DNA of 64,000 nucleotides from JAJEAO01 sp963667635 (GTDB taxonomy: Bacteria; Acidobacteriota; Vicinamibacteria; Marinacidobacterales; Marinacidobacteraceae): contig OZ246946.1 in the NCBI GenBank assembly GCA_965232015.1, positions 434,001 through 498,000 on the forward strand, in the 5' to 3' direction. Position numbers and translations under genes: made by a program. Below, piece by piece: positions 13,801 through 20,300 of the stretch (its first letter is position 1; the number at the start of each line of letters is the position of its first letter). The notes below the pieces were generated by a model. The model was given only the letters and a program-made list of their open reading frames with translations. It was not told the origin of the DNA and ran no database searches.

Positions 13801-14302
13801 GGCGGTGGACTGGGCGGCCTTCGGGGCGAGCGCGGAGTCGCTCCCGATGCTCTTCTCGGGTCTCGCTGAGGATGCGCGCCGGCCGTCGGATGCCGCGGCG
13901 GCCGGCGATCTTGCCGCGCGGGTACGGAATGCGGCCCCGGCGGAGCGGGAGAGCATCTTCCTCGAGTTCGTCCGGGGGACGGCGGCGTCGGTGCTGCGGC
14001 TCGCGGAGCCGCCGCCGCCGCACGTCGGGTTCTTCGACCTGGGAATGGACAGCCTGATGGCGGTCGAGCTGCGCAACCGGGTGAACCGGGCGCTTCAGGG
14101 CGCGTACGTCGCGCCGACCTCGATCGTGTTCGACCACCCGAGCCCGGAGCAACTGGCCCGGCGCCTTCGCGACGCGGTGAGCGCGGACCGGGGCGCGGGG
14201 GAACGCGCGGGCGAGGAGACGGGTGAGGAGGCCGCTACGGAGGAGGAGTCGAACGGCCTCCTCGCCGAAATCCGGGCGGAGCTGGGGGACCGGGATGGCT
14301 GA
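2..14302 (+). CDS. Type I modular polyketide synthase PKS-A (5' end outside window)
   Basis: Multimodular cytoplasmic megasynthase extending a polyketide chain. The frame is open from base 2; a GTG at 47 is internal, because the codons before it match the C-terminal end of the C-methyltransferase seen later at about 12350 (shared string VWRRALADAG). The gene therefore starts upstream. Domain order in the window is cMT(end)-KR-ACP, KS-AT-cMT-KR-ACP, KS-AT-DH-cMT-KR-ACP. Both complete ATs carry GHSVG and HAFH, the malonyl-CoA signature, so the methyl branches should come from S-adenosylmethionine. The last 35 or so residues are rich in Glu and Arg and probably form a C-terminal docking segment for PKS-B, whose ATG (14295) overlaps this stop codon by 8 bp. 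No loading module is visible. The family assignment is secure; the product is unknown. Confidence 0.97.
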   Translation, partial: APVWRRALADAGYGEVATLGGGETLRDEASAVIVARGPAETSPAAGLWVVTPDDHGLGAELVRSLEARGQRVAAPSRPAAAEGSGPGGREGWRRRFADLPAGELAGVVHLGAVSVPRASDATEDPEGDPVADLERSGSSALSLVQGMLDAGAAPRSGLWMVTRGGQVVRDEPSGGLSGAALWGFGRTAARELTGLGTRLLDLDPNEPASAERLADELLFPDAETQLALRAGRRLVPRLTPGAGSGGRPERSGGGPRADRAYLVTGGLGRLGLQVAGWLAREGAGAIVLNGRRPPGEPAARAIDGLRAGGAKVRVELGDIADPEVAGRIVVGIGSEASGLPPLGGIFHCAGALRDAALANEDWPRFAEVLRPKTAGAWNLHRATAHLDLDRFVLFSSVMGVVGNAGQSAYAAANAFLDQLALRRRASGLAGQSIAWGLWLEVGEDARDRERFQRRVEAIGMGWIRPELGLRALGRLMAEDAPHAVVAPVDWAVFRDAVDAPQPLLAELGPSEADRPGAPAPVRGDLLARLREAPPARRQELLLRFVQDEVRAVLRLRSAPSPDIGFFDLGMDSLMAVELRNRLNRALAGACVVPNTLVFDYPTPASLGRRLLEELGELPVPAALPAPRIAERSAEERIAVVGLACRFPGGADAREFWAQLAAGGQGVTRGRPEPLVPGERNGGPEPFGGYVTGLDRFDAGFFRIAPVEAESLDPQHRLLLEVSWEALEDAGFDPGGLKGSRSGAFVGISNSDYRGLLDVTPGDSVRSLYLATGTSLSAAIGRVAFVLGLTGPAIAVDTACSSSLVAIHQAAAALQRGEVELALAGGVNAILAPGNTRVLEDAQMLSPDGRCKTFDARADGFVRGEGCGVLVLKRLSDAERDGDRILGVLLGSAVNQDGASAGLTVPNGPAQEDVIREALARAGVPPSSVDYLEAHGTGTELGDPIEVRAAASVYGEGREAERPLLLGSVKTNVGHLEAAAGMAGVIKVLLSLRAGVIPKHLHFETPNPRIAWEELPVRVTAEAGPWPERDRPLRAGVSSFGISGTNAHLVLEGYPPARASSPGQFSRWGRGPARRPGIAGPPPGELVESGAPARESGAPARGPGAAALAARRRLLPLSGRSGAALGELAGRYAGWLGEGEEDADWERLSDMAWTAGVGRSHFGVRAGLVFRDGLDLGEQLALLASEGGARAAVSSEPPKVAFLFTGQGSQWVGMGRELYGTEPVFREVLDRCEAAFVEERGESLRAVMFGEEGAAGDLDRTEWTQPALFALSAGLTELWRSVGVSPSAVLGHSVGEIGAAWASGALGLEDGLRFAARRGALMGALPDGGGMAAVFAPVEEVESEIRETNAGSEGAGLSVAAENGTHVVVSGPVRLLTSLRRRLGERGVRTKGLRTSHAFHSGLMEPALLELEEAAGALRWEAPEISLVSNLTGREAGAEEIGDGGYWRRQARERVRFASDPDDGASAVSGVEALAELGVGVLIEVGPRAVLGPMAALSWPEGAGPVMVSSPGRETGFAEAVAGAYEAGLSVSFAGLFAGERRRRVSAPTYPFQRERHWVRKPERREVGRAQPAAAGAEELLYEVQWREGPPVGRLAADFLRGPEAIAAGLRPVEAYLESEGLGREELEAFESELEREARWYALRAFEELGWERRRGSRFTTEELRRRLRVTGDHGRLFGRLLGLLAEAGEVSREGSGVWEDLGGGGVAAPGEVGEGSSGMGSGAIEFALLRRCGASLAEVLRGRADPLDLLFGAEPGAAALYRESKVGRVVHRMVADGVAAAVGELPEGRRLRVLEVGAGTGATTAEVLGSLPEGRTDYEFTDISPGFFASASTRFGEWGGAMRYRALDIERDPGAQGFGRHRYDLVIAANVLHATRDLGEALEHCRSLLAPSGMLVAVEATRALGWLDLTFGLLPGWWRFEDEVRPAHALAGPEVWRGALSGGGYGASALLGTETGQAVIVARGPSEVSAERGLFVLAGGGAFAGSVEEELSRRGQEVVVGPEEGDREAWRSLFASLLASPLGEVPLRGVAHLAAVREDGSGLSTGELEREVELVGSSALSLVQGMTDAGVRPEGGTWFVSRGGQVLDDEDRGALSGALLWGFGSVVDLEYGDLNARILDLDPESAPSAGELADELLFPDRETRAARRGGERRVARLTRLEAERATPPASASGRLRGDRSYLVTGGLGGIGLEMAAWLAESGAGAIVLNGRRAPDERAAGTIERLRERGAAVRVEIADVTDGAAVEGMLARMDAAEPPLGGVIHSVGVLADAAITNQDWGRFERVLAPKVLGAWRLHQATADRDLELFVLFSSAAGVLGNAGQANHAAANAFLDQLARRRRAQGLPGQAIAWGAWSEVGAAEAERERIEDRLRQGGEDWIAPERGLEALSRVVREDSAATVVLATDWSRTPRRAAWLEELAAPGETAAAAAPDDLPRRLRALPAPEREEELLRFVQGELVALLRLRAAPAGDRGFFELGMDSLLAVELRNRLNRAFGGALAVSNTAVLDHPDAGRLARHLARKFGDAEPERDIRASPGVTAAMEAQPAGERVAIVGMACRFPGGADVEAFWELLRSGGDAVSAGRPDGLFVDAETAAARSFGGYLEGIDRFDAAFFGIAPVEAELLDPQQRLLLEVSWAALEDAGVDPGSLRGSRTGVYGGFCGSEYYGLVAALRDDPATNLYRATGSAASTAVGRVAFTLGLSGPAITVDTACSSSLVAVHQAAAALRQREADLALAGGVNAILTSAATRMFSDAGMLAPDGRCKTFDASANGYVRGEGCGVLVLKRLSDAERDGDRILGVLLGSAVNQDGASAGLTVPNGPAQEDVIREALARAGVAPSGVDYLEAHGTGTELGDPIEVRAAASVYGEGREAERPLLMGSVKTNVGHLEAAAGVAGVIKVLASLRAGVIPKHLHFEAPNPRIEWEELPVRVTAEAGPWPERDRPLRAGVSSFGVSGTNAHLVLEGYPPARESGAPARGPGAAALAARRRLLPLSGRSGAALGELAGRYAGWLGEGEEDADWERLSDMAWTAGVGRSHFGVRAGLVFRDGLDLGEQLALLASEGRARAAVSSEPPKVAFLFTGQGSQWVGMGRELYETEPVFREVLDRCEAAFVEERGESLVAVMFGEEGAAGDLDRTEWTQPALFALSAGLTEQWRSVGVSPSAALGHSVGEIGAAWASGALGLEDGLRFAARRGALMGALPDGGGMAAVFAPVEEVESEVQETNAGSEGAGLSVAAENGTHVVVSGPVRLLTSLRRRLGERGVRTKGLRTSHAFHSGLMEPALLELEEAAGALRWEAPEIPLVSNLTGREAGAEELGDGGYWRRQARERVRFGTGVEALAELGVGVLIEVGPRAVLGPMAALSWPEGEVGDGPGSGPAVVTSLGRETGFVEAVSGAYEAGLSVSFAGLFAGERRRRVSLPTYPFQRERYWVRRPEGRPSQAGRRFPGSRRESASGEVTFEMELAASNPAWLADHRVFGRVVVPGAFFGAQAASALGTRNAATPLCVDDVRIERPLVFSEAGQGGAGERAERRRLLQFVLGASEDAAPRPWGVYSRGSEEESWALHATGQVAPLDGTATDAGEEAAPADLERLKARYAAVETAELYRRIASTGVTLGPALQGVRGIWSGAVEALGEIVPPDGLGGAGAAIHPVLLDACLQTLAGIGSLQDKSPGFAWVPVGWDSLWLSGPVSGRFFCRARVADPGADSGARPPAMRRAHLALYRPDGAPLGGVRGLRLRRVTASTLLRAADDATDLFYEVAWRDTGAEGPGGLRPAGFLVTPTFAAGSGVREQSESGHLDAAAATALDRDLETLARAYAASALRALGWEGVRPEPDGFEALRRRLKVTAEQSALLRRLLTIAADSGAARAAMAAAPTLSAAREPPEDLATLAVRLASRQPAGGVEFGLLRRCGEALSDVLRGRAEGQALLLGQDPGPAALALKAPVSRLANRAAAAAVAEALSGLPEGRTLRVLEVGTGNGNVPGAVLDALPPGRTEFVWADSGSDSFAAAEERFFGAGARLRCRVLDIERDPGEQGFADHGADLLLAVNALHGVRDLGNALAHCRRLLAPAGLLLVIERTAPRLWLDLTLGLLPGWWRFDDAYRTDHALVGPRVWRRALADAGFAPVGAAPFGASAPGEDERPAGLIVGRAPEAREARRGVWVVWPDGDTGGGPAGTALARSLEAEGQQVLAPAGIPAARRQSWREFFASLNSDLPLRGVAHLTGIAEPDAAGSDPIGAVERLGSSALALVQGMQDAGAAPAAGVWLVTRGGQTLAAEGGGGFAGSFLWGFGRAAARELGGVPVRLLDLDPGKPVSASVLAGELLYPDDETEVAYRGGRRLASRLTRLRSAGDPSRPPAGGRGAARVRADRSYLVTGGLGGIGLRVARWLLDEGAGAVVLNGRRGPDRPVEEEIARLRDCGAQVRVEIGDVTDGEAVARLVAGVGAPSGVPPLGGVFHSAGVLSDAALAYQDWPAFERVLRPKAMGAWNLHRATLESDLDLFVVFSSFAGLVGSPGQANYAAANAFLDQLALHRRALGLPGQAIQWGAWSEVGMAAEEGEVLEGRLTSAGLGSLTPDQGIRALARLVRDDVGSAAVTAVDWAAFGASAESLPMLFSGLAEDARRPSDAAAAGDLAARVRNAAPAERESIFLEFVRGTAASVLRLAEPPPPHVGFFDLGMDSLMAVELRNRVNRALQGAYVAPTSIVFDHPSPEQLARRLRDAVSADRGAGERAGEETGEEAATEEESNGLLAEIRAELGDRDG
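1906..7590 (+). other. PKS-A module A1: KS-AT-cMT-KR(Tyr to His)-ACP
   Basis: KS about 1906-3160 keeps Cys (DTACSSS), His (EAHGTGT) and His (KTNVGH). A repeat-derived linker follows (3169-3324). AT about 3340-4680 has GHSVG and SHAFHS. There is no DH. The cMT region is about 4735-5880, with a SAM motif EVGAGTG near 5386, and His (NVLHAT) and Glu (AVEAT) that match the known PKS C-methyltransferase dyad. KR about 5900-7240 has an intact NADPH motif, but the codon at 6977-6979 is CAC, so the catalytic Tyr position reads ANHAAAN. ACP about 7300-7580 has GMDSL. KR activity is therefore doubtful, and a beta-keto, alpha-methyl unit is possible. Confidence 0.9.
3169..3324 (+). repeat. Palindromic-repeat insertion in the KS-AT linker of module A1
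   Basis: This stretch separates conserved KS and AT sequence. It contains two close copies of CAGTTCTCCCGG, an inverted partner (CCACCGGGAGAACTGG), and two tandem 21-bp units read as ESGAPAR. Positions 3171-3217 are identical over 47 bp to 53179-53225, at the 5' end of the ABC permease gene. The insertion keeps the reading frame and has no stop codon. Confidence 0.9.
7640..14190 (+). other. PKS-A module A2: KS-AT-DH-cMT-KR-ACP
   Basis: KS about 7648-8900 has the full Cys-His-His set. A short repeat-derived linker precedes AT (about 8980-10310; GHSVG, SHAFHS). DH about 10330-11260 keeps HxxxGxxxxP (DHRVFGRVVVP, near 10428) and DxxxQ (DACLQ, near 10976). cMT about 11270-12440 has EVGTGNG and retains the His and Glu dyad. 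KR about 12490-13840 keeps Tyr (ANYAAAN). ACP about 13890-14180 has GMDSL. The predicted unit is an alpha-methyl, alpha,beta-alkene. This is one of two modules here with an apparently active dehydratase. Confidence 0.92.
8908..8964 (+). repeat. Short repeat remnant in the KS-AT linker of module A2
   Basis: One 21-bp unit read as ESGAPAR, plus the GPGAAA extension, joins KS to AT. It corresponds to the 3' part of the larger insertions in modules A1, B2 and B4. The 5' palindromic part is absent, so this looks like a deletion derivative or a precursor form. Confidence 0.8.
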
Positions 14303-17300
14303 GGCCGCGGTTCCGGCGGCGCTGGCCCGGCGCCTCCTCAGGGAGGTTCGCGCCCGGCGGGAAGAGGCCGCCCGGATCCGGTCTCCCATCGCGATCGTGG
14401 GAATGGCCTGCCGCTTCCCCGGCGGCGAAGATCCCGCCGCGTTCTGGCGGCAACTCGCGGCGGGGGCCGATGCGGTCACTCACGGCCGCCCCGACGGGGC
14501 GCTGGCCCGCGCCGGCCCGAGCAGTTCGCCGTGGGGGTCCTACGTCCCCGGCCTGGATCTCTTCGACGCCCGCTTCTTCGGGATCGCTCCCGTCGAAGCG
14601 GAGTTGCTGGACCCGCAGCAAAGGCTCCTCCTCGAGGTGAGTTGGGAGGCGATCGAGGACGCGGGCCTCAACCCCGGGAGCCTTGCTGGCAGCCGCACCG
14701 GGGTCTTCGCCGGGATCATGTCGAACGACTACGGCGACCTCATCCCGCTCCCCGAGGGCGATGTGGCCCGGGGCTTTCACTACGTCACCGGCAACAGCGC
14801 CTCTACCGCCATCGGCCGGGTCGCCTTCACTCTCGGCCTCGAGGGACCGGCGGTCGCGGTGGACACCGCGTGTTCGTCGTCGCTGGTGGCCATGCACCAG
14901 GCCGCCGTGGCGCTCCAGCGCAGCGAAGTGGACCTCGCCCTTTCGGGAGGGGTGAACGCCATGCTGCTCCCGCGGGTCACGCTCCTGCTGCAGGCAGCCG
15001 GCATGCTCGCCCCCGACGGCCGCTGCAAGACGTTCGATGCGGCGGCGAACGGTTTCGGCCGCGGCGAGGGCTGCGGGATGCTCGTCATGAAGCGCCTCGC
15101 CGACGCCGAGCGCGCCGGCGACCGGATTCTCGGTGTCCTGCGGGGCTCGGCGGTGAACCACGACGGCGCCAGCGCCGGGCTGACGGTCCCGAACGGAAGC
15201 GCCCAGGAGCGCGTCATCGCGGAGGCGCTCGACCGTGCCGGGCTCGAGCCGGCGACGGTGGATTACCTCGAGGCGCACGGTACCGGGACCGAGCTGGGCG
15301 ACCCGATCGAACTGCGGGCCGCCGCCGCCGCCTACGGACGGGGGCGCTCGCCGGACCGCCCGCTGTTGATCGGGTCCGTGAAAACCAACGTAGGCCACCT
15401 CGAATCGGCGGCAGGCGTCGCCGGCGTGATCAAGGTGCTCCTCGCGCTCAACGCCGATGTCATCCCGCCCCACCTCCATCTCGAACGGCCGAATCCACGC
15501 GTGGACTGGGATCTGCTGCCCCTCCGGGTGACAACCGAGGCGACTGCCTGGCCTCGGGTCGAGGGCCGCCCGCGGCGCGCCGCCGTGAGTTCCTTCAGTT
15601 TCTCCGGCACGAACGCCCATGTGGTGATCGAAGGACCCCCGCGGGACCGGGAAGCGCCCGACGCGCTGGTGGGAGCACGTTCCGTTCTCCCGACGCGTGC
15701 GTCGGAACCGGCGGGTGCCGCCGGTGCAGGCCGCCCGCCGCACCGGGAAGACGAACCCCTCGCCGCTCGTACCGTTCGAGTGCTTCCACTATCCGGCAAG
15801 ACGCCAAAGGCCGTCGCGGACCTCGCGGGGCGCTATGCGGCCTGGATCGGAGAACGCGAGGCTGACCTGTCGCCGGAGGCCCTCGCCGACGTGGCCTATG
15901 TCGCCGGCGGGGGCCGGCGCCATTTCGAGTGGAGAGCCGCGATCCCGTTCCGGGACGTTCGGGGCCTCAAGGAGCGGCTGGGCGAGGTTGCCGCCGCCGG
16001 TGGGGCGGTTGCCGCTCGGCCAACCGGGAAGACCGCGTTCCTGTTCACCGGGCAGGGGAGCCAGTGGGTGGGGATGGGGCGGGAGCTGTACGGGACGGAG
16101 CCGGTGTTCCGGGAGGTTCTGGACCGTTGCGAGGGGGTCTTTCGGGAAGAGCGGGGCGCGTCACTGCTGGCGGTGATGTTCGGGGATGCAGGAGCGGAGG
16201 GGGACCTCGACCGGACGGAATGGACGCAGCCGGCGCTTTATGCCCTGTCGTGCTCCCTTGCGGCGCTCTGGTCGGGCGTGGGAGTCCGCCCGGACGTAGT
16301 GCTCGGGCACAGCGTCGGAGAACTGGCCGCGGCGCAGGCGGCCGGGGTCTTCGGGCTGGAGGCCGGCATGCGGTTCGCCGTCCGGCGCGGTGCCCTGATG
16401 GGAGGGCTTCCTCCCGGCGGCGCGATGACGGCGGTGTTCGCGCCGGTCGATCGCGTGGAACAGCTCGTCTCCGCGGTGGGCGGTGAGCCGGCGGGCGCCC
16501 GGCTCGATATCGCGTCGGAAAACGGCGCCCACCAGGTCGTCAGTGGCGCCACGGAACTCGTGGCCGCTTTCGAGGCCCGGTGCGTTCGGGAAGGTCTGCG
16601 GAGCGAGCGCCTGCGGACGAGCCACGCCTTCCACAGCGCGTTGATGGATCCGGTGCTGGCTGACCTCGGGGCCGCCGCCGGGGATCTCGCCGCCGGCGCC
16701 CCGTTGGTCCCGTTGGTGAGCAACGTGACGGGACGGGTGGTGCGGACAGCCGAGCCGCTCGACGGCGCCTACTGGCGGTTGCAGGCGCGTGCGCCGGTGG
16801 CCTTCGCGTCGGGGGTGGAGGCGCTGGCGGAGCTGGGGGTGGGGGTCTTGATCGAGGTGGGTCCGCGGGCGGTTCTGGGTCCGATGGCGGCGCTTTCGTG
16901 GCCGGAGCGGGAGGTCGGTGATGGCCCGGGGTCGGGGCCGGTGGTGGTCACGAGCCTGGGGCGGGAGAGGAGCTTCGCGGAGGCGGTTTCGGGTGCGTAC
17001 GAGGCCGGGCTGTCGGTGTCGTTCGCGGGGCTGTTCGCCGGGGAGCGTCGGCGGCGGGTGTCCTTGCCGACGTATCCGTTCCAGCGGGAGCGGCACTGGG
17101 CGCGGAAGCCGGAGTGGCGGGGGGTCGGCGGGGGCCGGGCCGCGGCGGCGGGTGGGGAGGAGCTGCTCTACGAGGTGGTCTGGCGGGATGCGGCGATGGA
17201 GGAGGTCGCGCCGGCGGCGGGTCGTTGGGTGGTGTGTGCGGGAGCGGGGCCGCTGGGGAGGGATCTCGCTGAGGAGCTGCGGCGTCGGGGCCGGGAGGTC

Positions 17301-20300
17301 ACGTTGGCGGGGAGCGGAGAGGGTTGGAGCGGGGGCGAGGGGGAAGAGGGGGCAGGCGACCGGGAGCGGTGGCGGGAGTTTTTCGCGGGGCTGGGTGAGG
17401 AGCTCGCGGGGGTGGTGTATCTGGAGGGGGTGACGGATGAGGGTGCGGGAGCGACGGCGGCGGCGCTGGGAGCGGACCTGCGGCGGATCGGGGGGGGAGC
17501 GCTGGCGCTGTCGCAGGGGCTGCAGGACGCGGGAGTGAGGCCGTTTTCGGGGGTTTGGTTCGTGACGCGGGGGGGGCAGGTGTTTCCGGAGGAGGCGTCG
17601 GGGGGCCTGGCGGGGGCGGCGCTGTGGGGCTTCGGGCGGACGGTAGCGGGGGAGCTGGGAGGGGCGCCGGTGCGGCTGCTGGACCTGGATCCGGAGGGCG
17701 AGCTGGACGCGGGAGAGCTGGCGACGGAGTTGGTGCATGGGGGGGCGGAGACGGAGGTGGCGCGTCGGGGGGGCCGGCGGCGTGCGCCGCGGCTGGTGCG
17801 GTGTGGGGCGTCGGCGGTGGAGTCGGGGGATGCGGTGCGGGGCGACCGGACGTTTCTGTTGACGGGGGGGATGGGAGGAGTTGGGCTGGCGGTGGCGGAG
17901 TGGCTGCTGGAGGAGGGCGCGGGGGCGGTGGTGCTGAACGGTAGGGGTGCGCGGGGAGCGGCGGAGATCAGCCGGCTGCGGGAGCTGGCGGCGGGGCGGG
18001 GTGCGGAGGTTCGGGTCGAGCTGGGGGACGTGAGCGATCCGGAGGCGGTGCGGCGTCTGGTGGCGCGGGCGGGGCCGGAGTCGGGGCTGCCGCCGCTGGG
18101 GGGGGTGTTCCACTGCGTGGGGGCGCTGGCGGACGCGGCGCTGGGGAACCAGGACTGGGCGGGGTTCGAGCGGGTGCTGTGGCCGAAGGTGCTGGGGGCG
18201 TGGGAGCTGCACCGCGCGACGCGGGAGCTGGAGCTGGACCGTTTCGTGCTGTTTTCGAGCGTATCGGGTTTGGTGGGGAACCCGGGGCAGGCGAACTACG
18301 CGGCGGCGAACGCGTTCCTGGACCAGTTGGCGCTGCACCGGCGGGCGCTGGGGCTAGCGGGGCAGGCGATCCAGTGGGGCCCGTGGTCGGGGGCGGGGCT
18401 GGCGGAGGAGGCGCGGGGCCGGCTCGCGGATCGGCTGTCGGGCACGGGGGCGGGCTGGCTGACGCGGGAGGAGGGGCTGGCGGCGCTGGAGCGGGTGCTG
18501 AAGGGGGACCGGGGGAGCGCGGCGGTGGTCGCGATGGACTGGGAGCAGGTGGGGCGGGGGGGCCACCGGCGGCCGGCGCTGCTGTCGGAACTGGTGGCGG
18601 GGGAGAGCCCGCGGGAGCTGGCGGGGGAGCTGGCGCTGCGGCTGGGGAGGGAGCCTCCGGGCCGGCGGGAGGATGCGCTGCGGCGGTTCGTGCGGGAGGA
18701 GGTGCGGGCGGTGCTGCGGCTGGAGGCTCCGCCGGCGGAGGACGTGGGGTTTTTCGATCTGGGGATGGACAGCGTGACGGCGGTGGAGCTGCGGAACCGG
18801 CTGAACCGGGCGCTGCCGGAGAGCGGGGCGGCGGCGACGGTGGTGTTCGATCATCCGACGGTGGGGAAGCTGGGGCGGCATCTTGCGGAGGAGCTGGGCT
18901 GGGCTTCGGTGGCGGCGGCGGCGCCGGCGGCGGCGGGGGGGCCGGGAGAGCGGATCGCGGTGGTGGGGCTGGGCTGCCGTTTCCCGGGGGGCGGGAGCCC
19001 GGCGGCGTTCTGGGCGCAACTGGCGGCGGGGGGCGATGCGGTGCGGCGGGGCCGGCCGGACGACCTGATGCTGCGGGTGCCGGGGATGGGAGAAGACCCG
19101 TGGGGGGGCTACGTGACGGGCCTCGACCGCTTCGACGCCGGGTTCTTCCGGATCGCGCCGGTGGAGGCGGAGTCGCTGGACCCGCAGCATCGGCTGCTGC
19201 TGGAGGTGAGCTGGGAGGCGCTGGAGGACGCGGGGCTCGACCCTGGGGGGCTGAAGGGGAGCCGGGGCGGGGTGTACATGGGGATCGGGTCGAACGACTA
19301 CGCGCGTTTCGTGGACAGCGGGGAGATCAACCTGTACAGCGCGACGGGTACGAGCTTCGCGACGGCGATCGGGCGGGTGGCGTTCGTGTTGGGGCTCGAG
19401 GGTCCGGCGCTGGCGGTGGACACGGCGTGTTCGTCGTCGCTGGTGGCGATCCACCAGGCGGTGTCGGGACTGCAGCGGGGGGAGGCGGACCTGGCGCTGG
19501 CGGGGGGGGTGAACGCGATCCTGCTGCCGGGGGCGGAAGACACGCTGGGGACCTCGGGGGCGCTGGCGGCGGATGGCCGCTGCAAGACGTTCGACGCGCG
19601 GGCGGACGGGTACGTGCGGGGGGAGGGGTGCGGGGTGCTGGTGCTGAAGCGGCTCTCGGACGCGGAGCGTGACGGGGACCGGATCCTGGGAGTGCTGCTG
19701 GGTTCGGCGGTGAACCAGGACGGGGCGAGCGCGGGGCTGACGGTCCCGAACGGGCCGGCGCAGGAGCGGGTGATCCGGGAGGCGCTCGCGCGGGCGGGGG
19801 TCGCGCCGTCGGGGGTGGACTACCTGGAGGCGCACGGGACGGGTACGGAGCTGGGGGATCCGATCGAGGTGGGGGCGGCGGCGTCGGTGTACGGAGAGGG
19901 CCGGGCGGCGGAGCGGCCGCTGCTTCTGGGCTCGGTGAAGACGAACGTGGGGCACCTGGAGGCGGCGGCGGGGGTGGCGGGGGTGATCAAGGTGCTGCTG
20001 TCGCTGCGGGCGGGGGTGATCCCGAAGCACCTGCACTTCGAGACGCCGAACCCGCGGATCGCGTGGGAGGAGCTGCCGGTGCGGGTGACGGCGGAGGCGG
20101 GGCCGTGGCCGGAGCGGGACCGTCCGTTGCGGGCGGGGGTGAGTTCGTTCGGGATATCGGGGACGAACGCGCACCTGGTGCTGGAGGGGTATCCGCCGGC
20201 GCGCCGAACTCCACCAGTTCTCCCGGTGGGGGGTCGGCAATTGACGCCGACGTCAGGTTGGTCTTGGGGAATTGCCGGACTGGAGTCCGGCGCGCCGGCA

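Noticed and set aside
14223..14294. Upstream start for PKS-B giving 24 extra residues
   Set aside because: It lies inside PKS-A coding sequence, adds a basic unfolded stretch, and the ATG at 14295 gives a normal docking leader with stop-start overlap.
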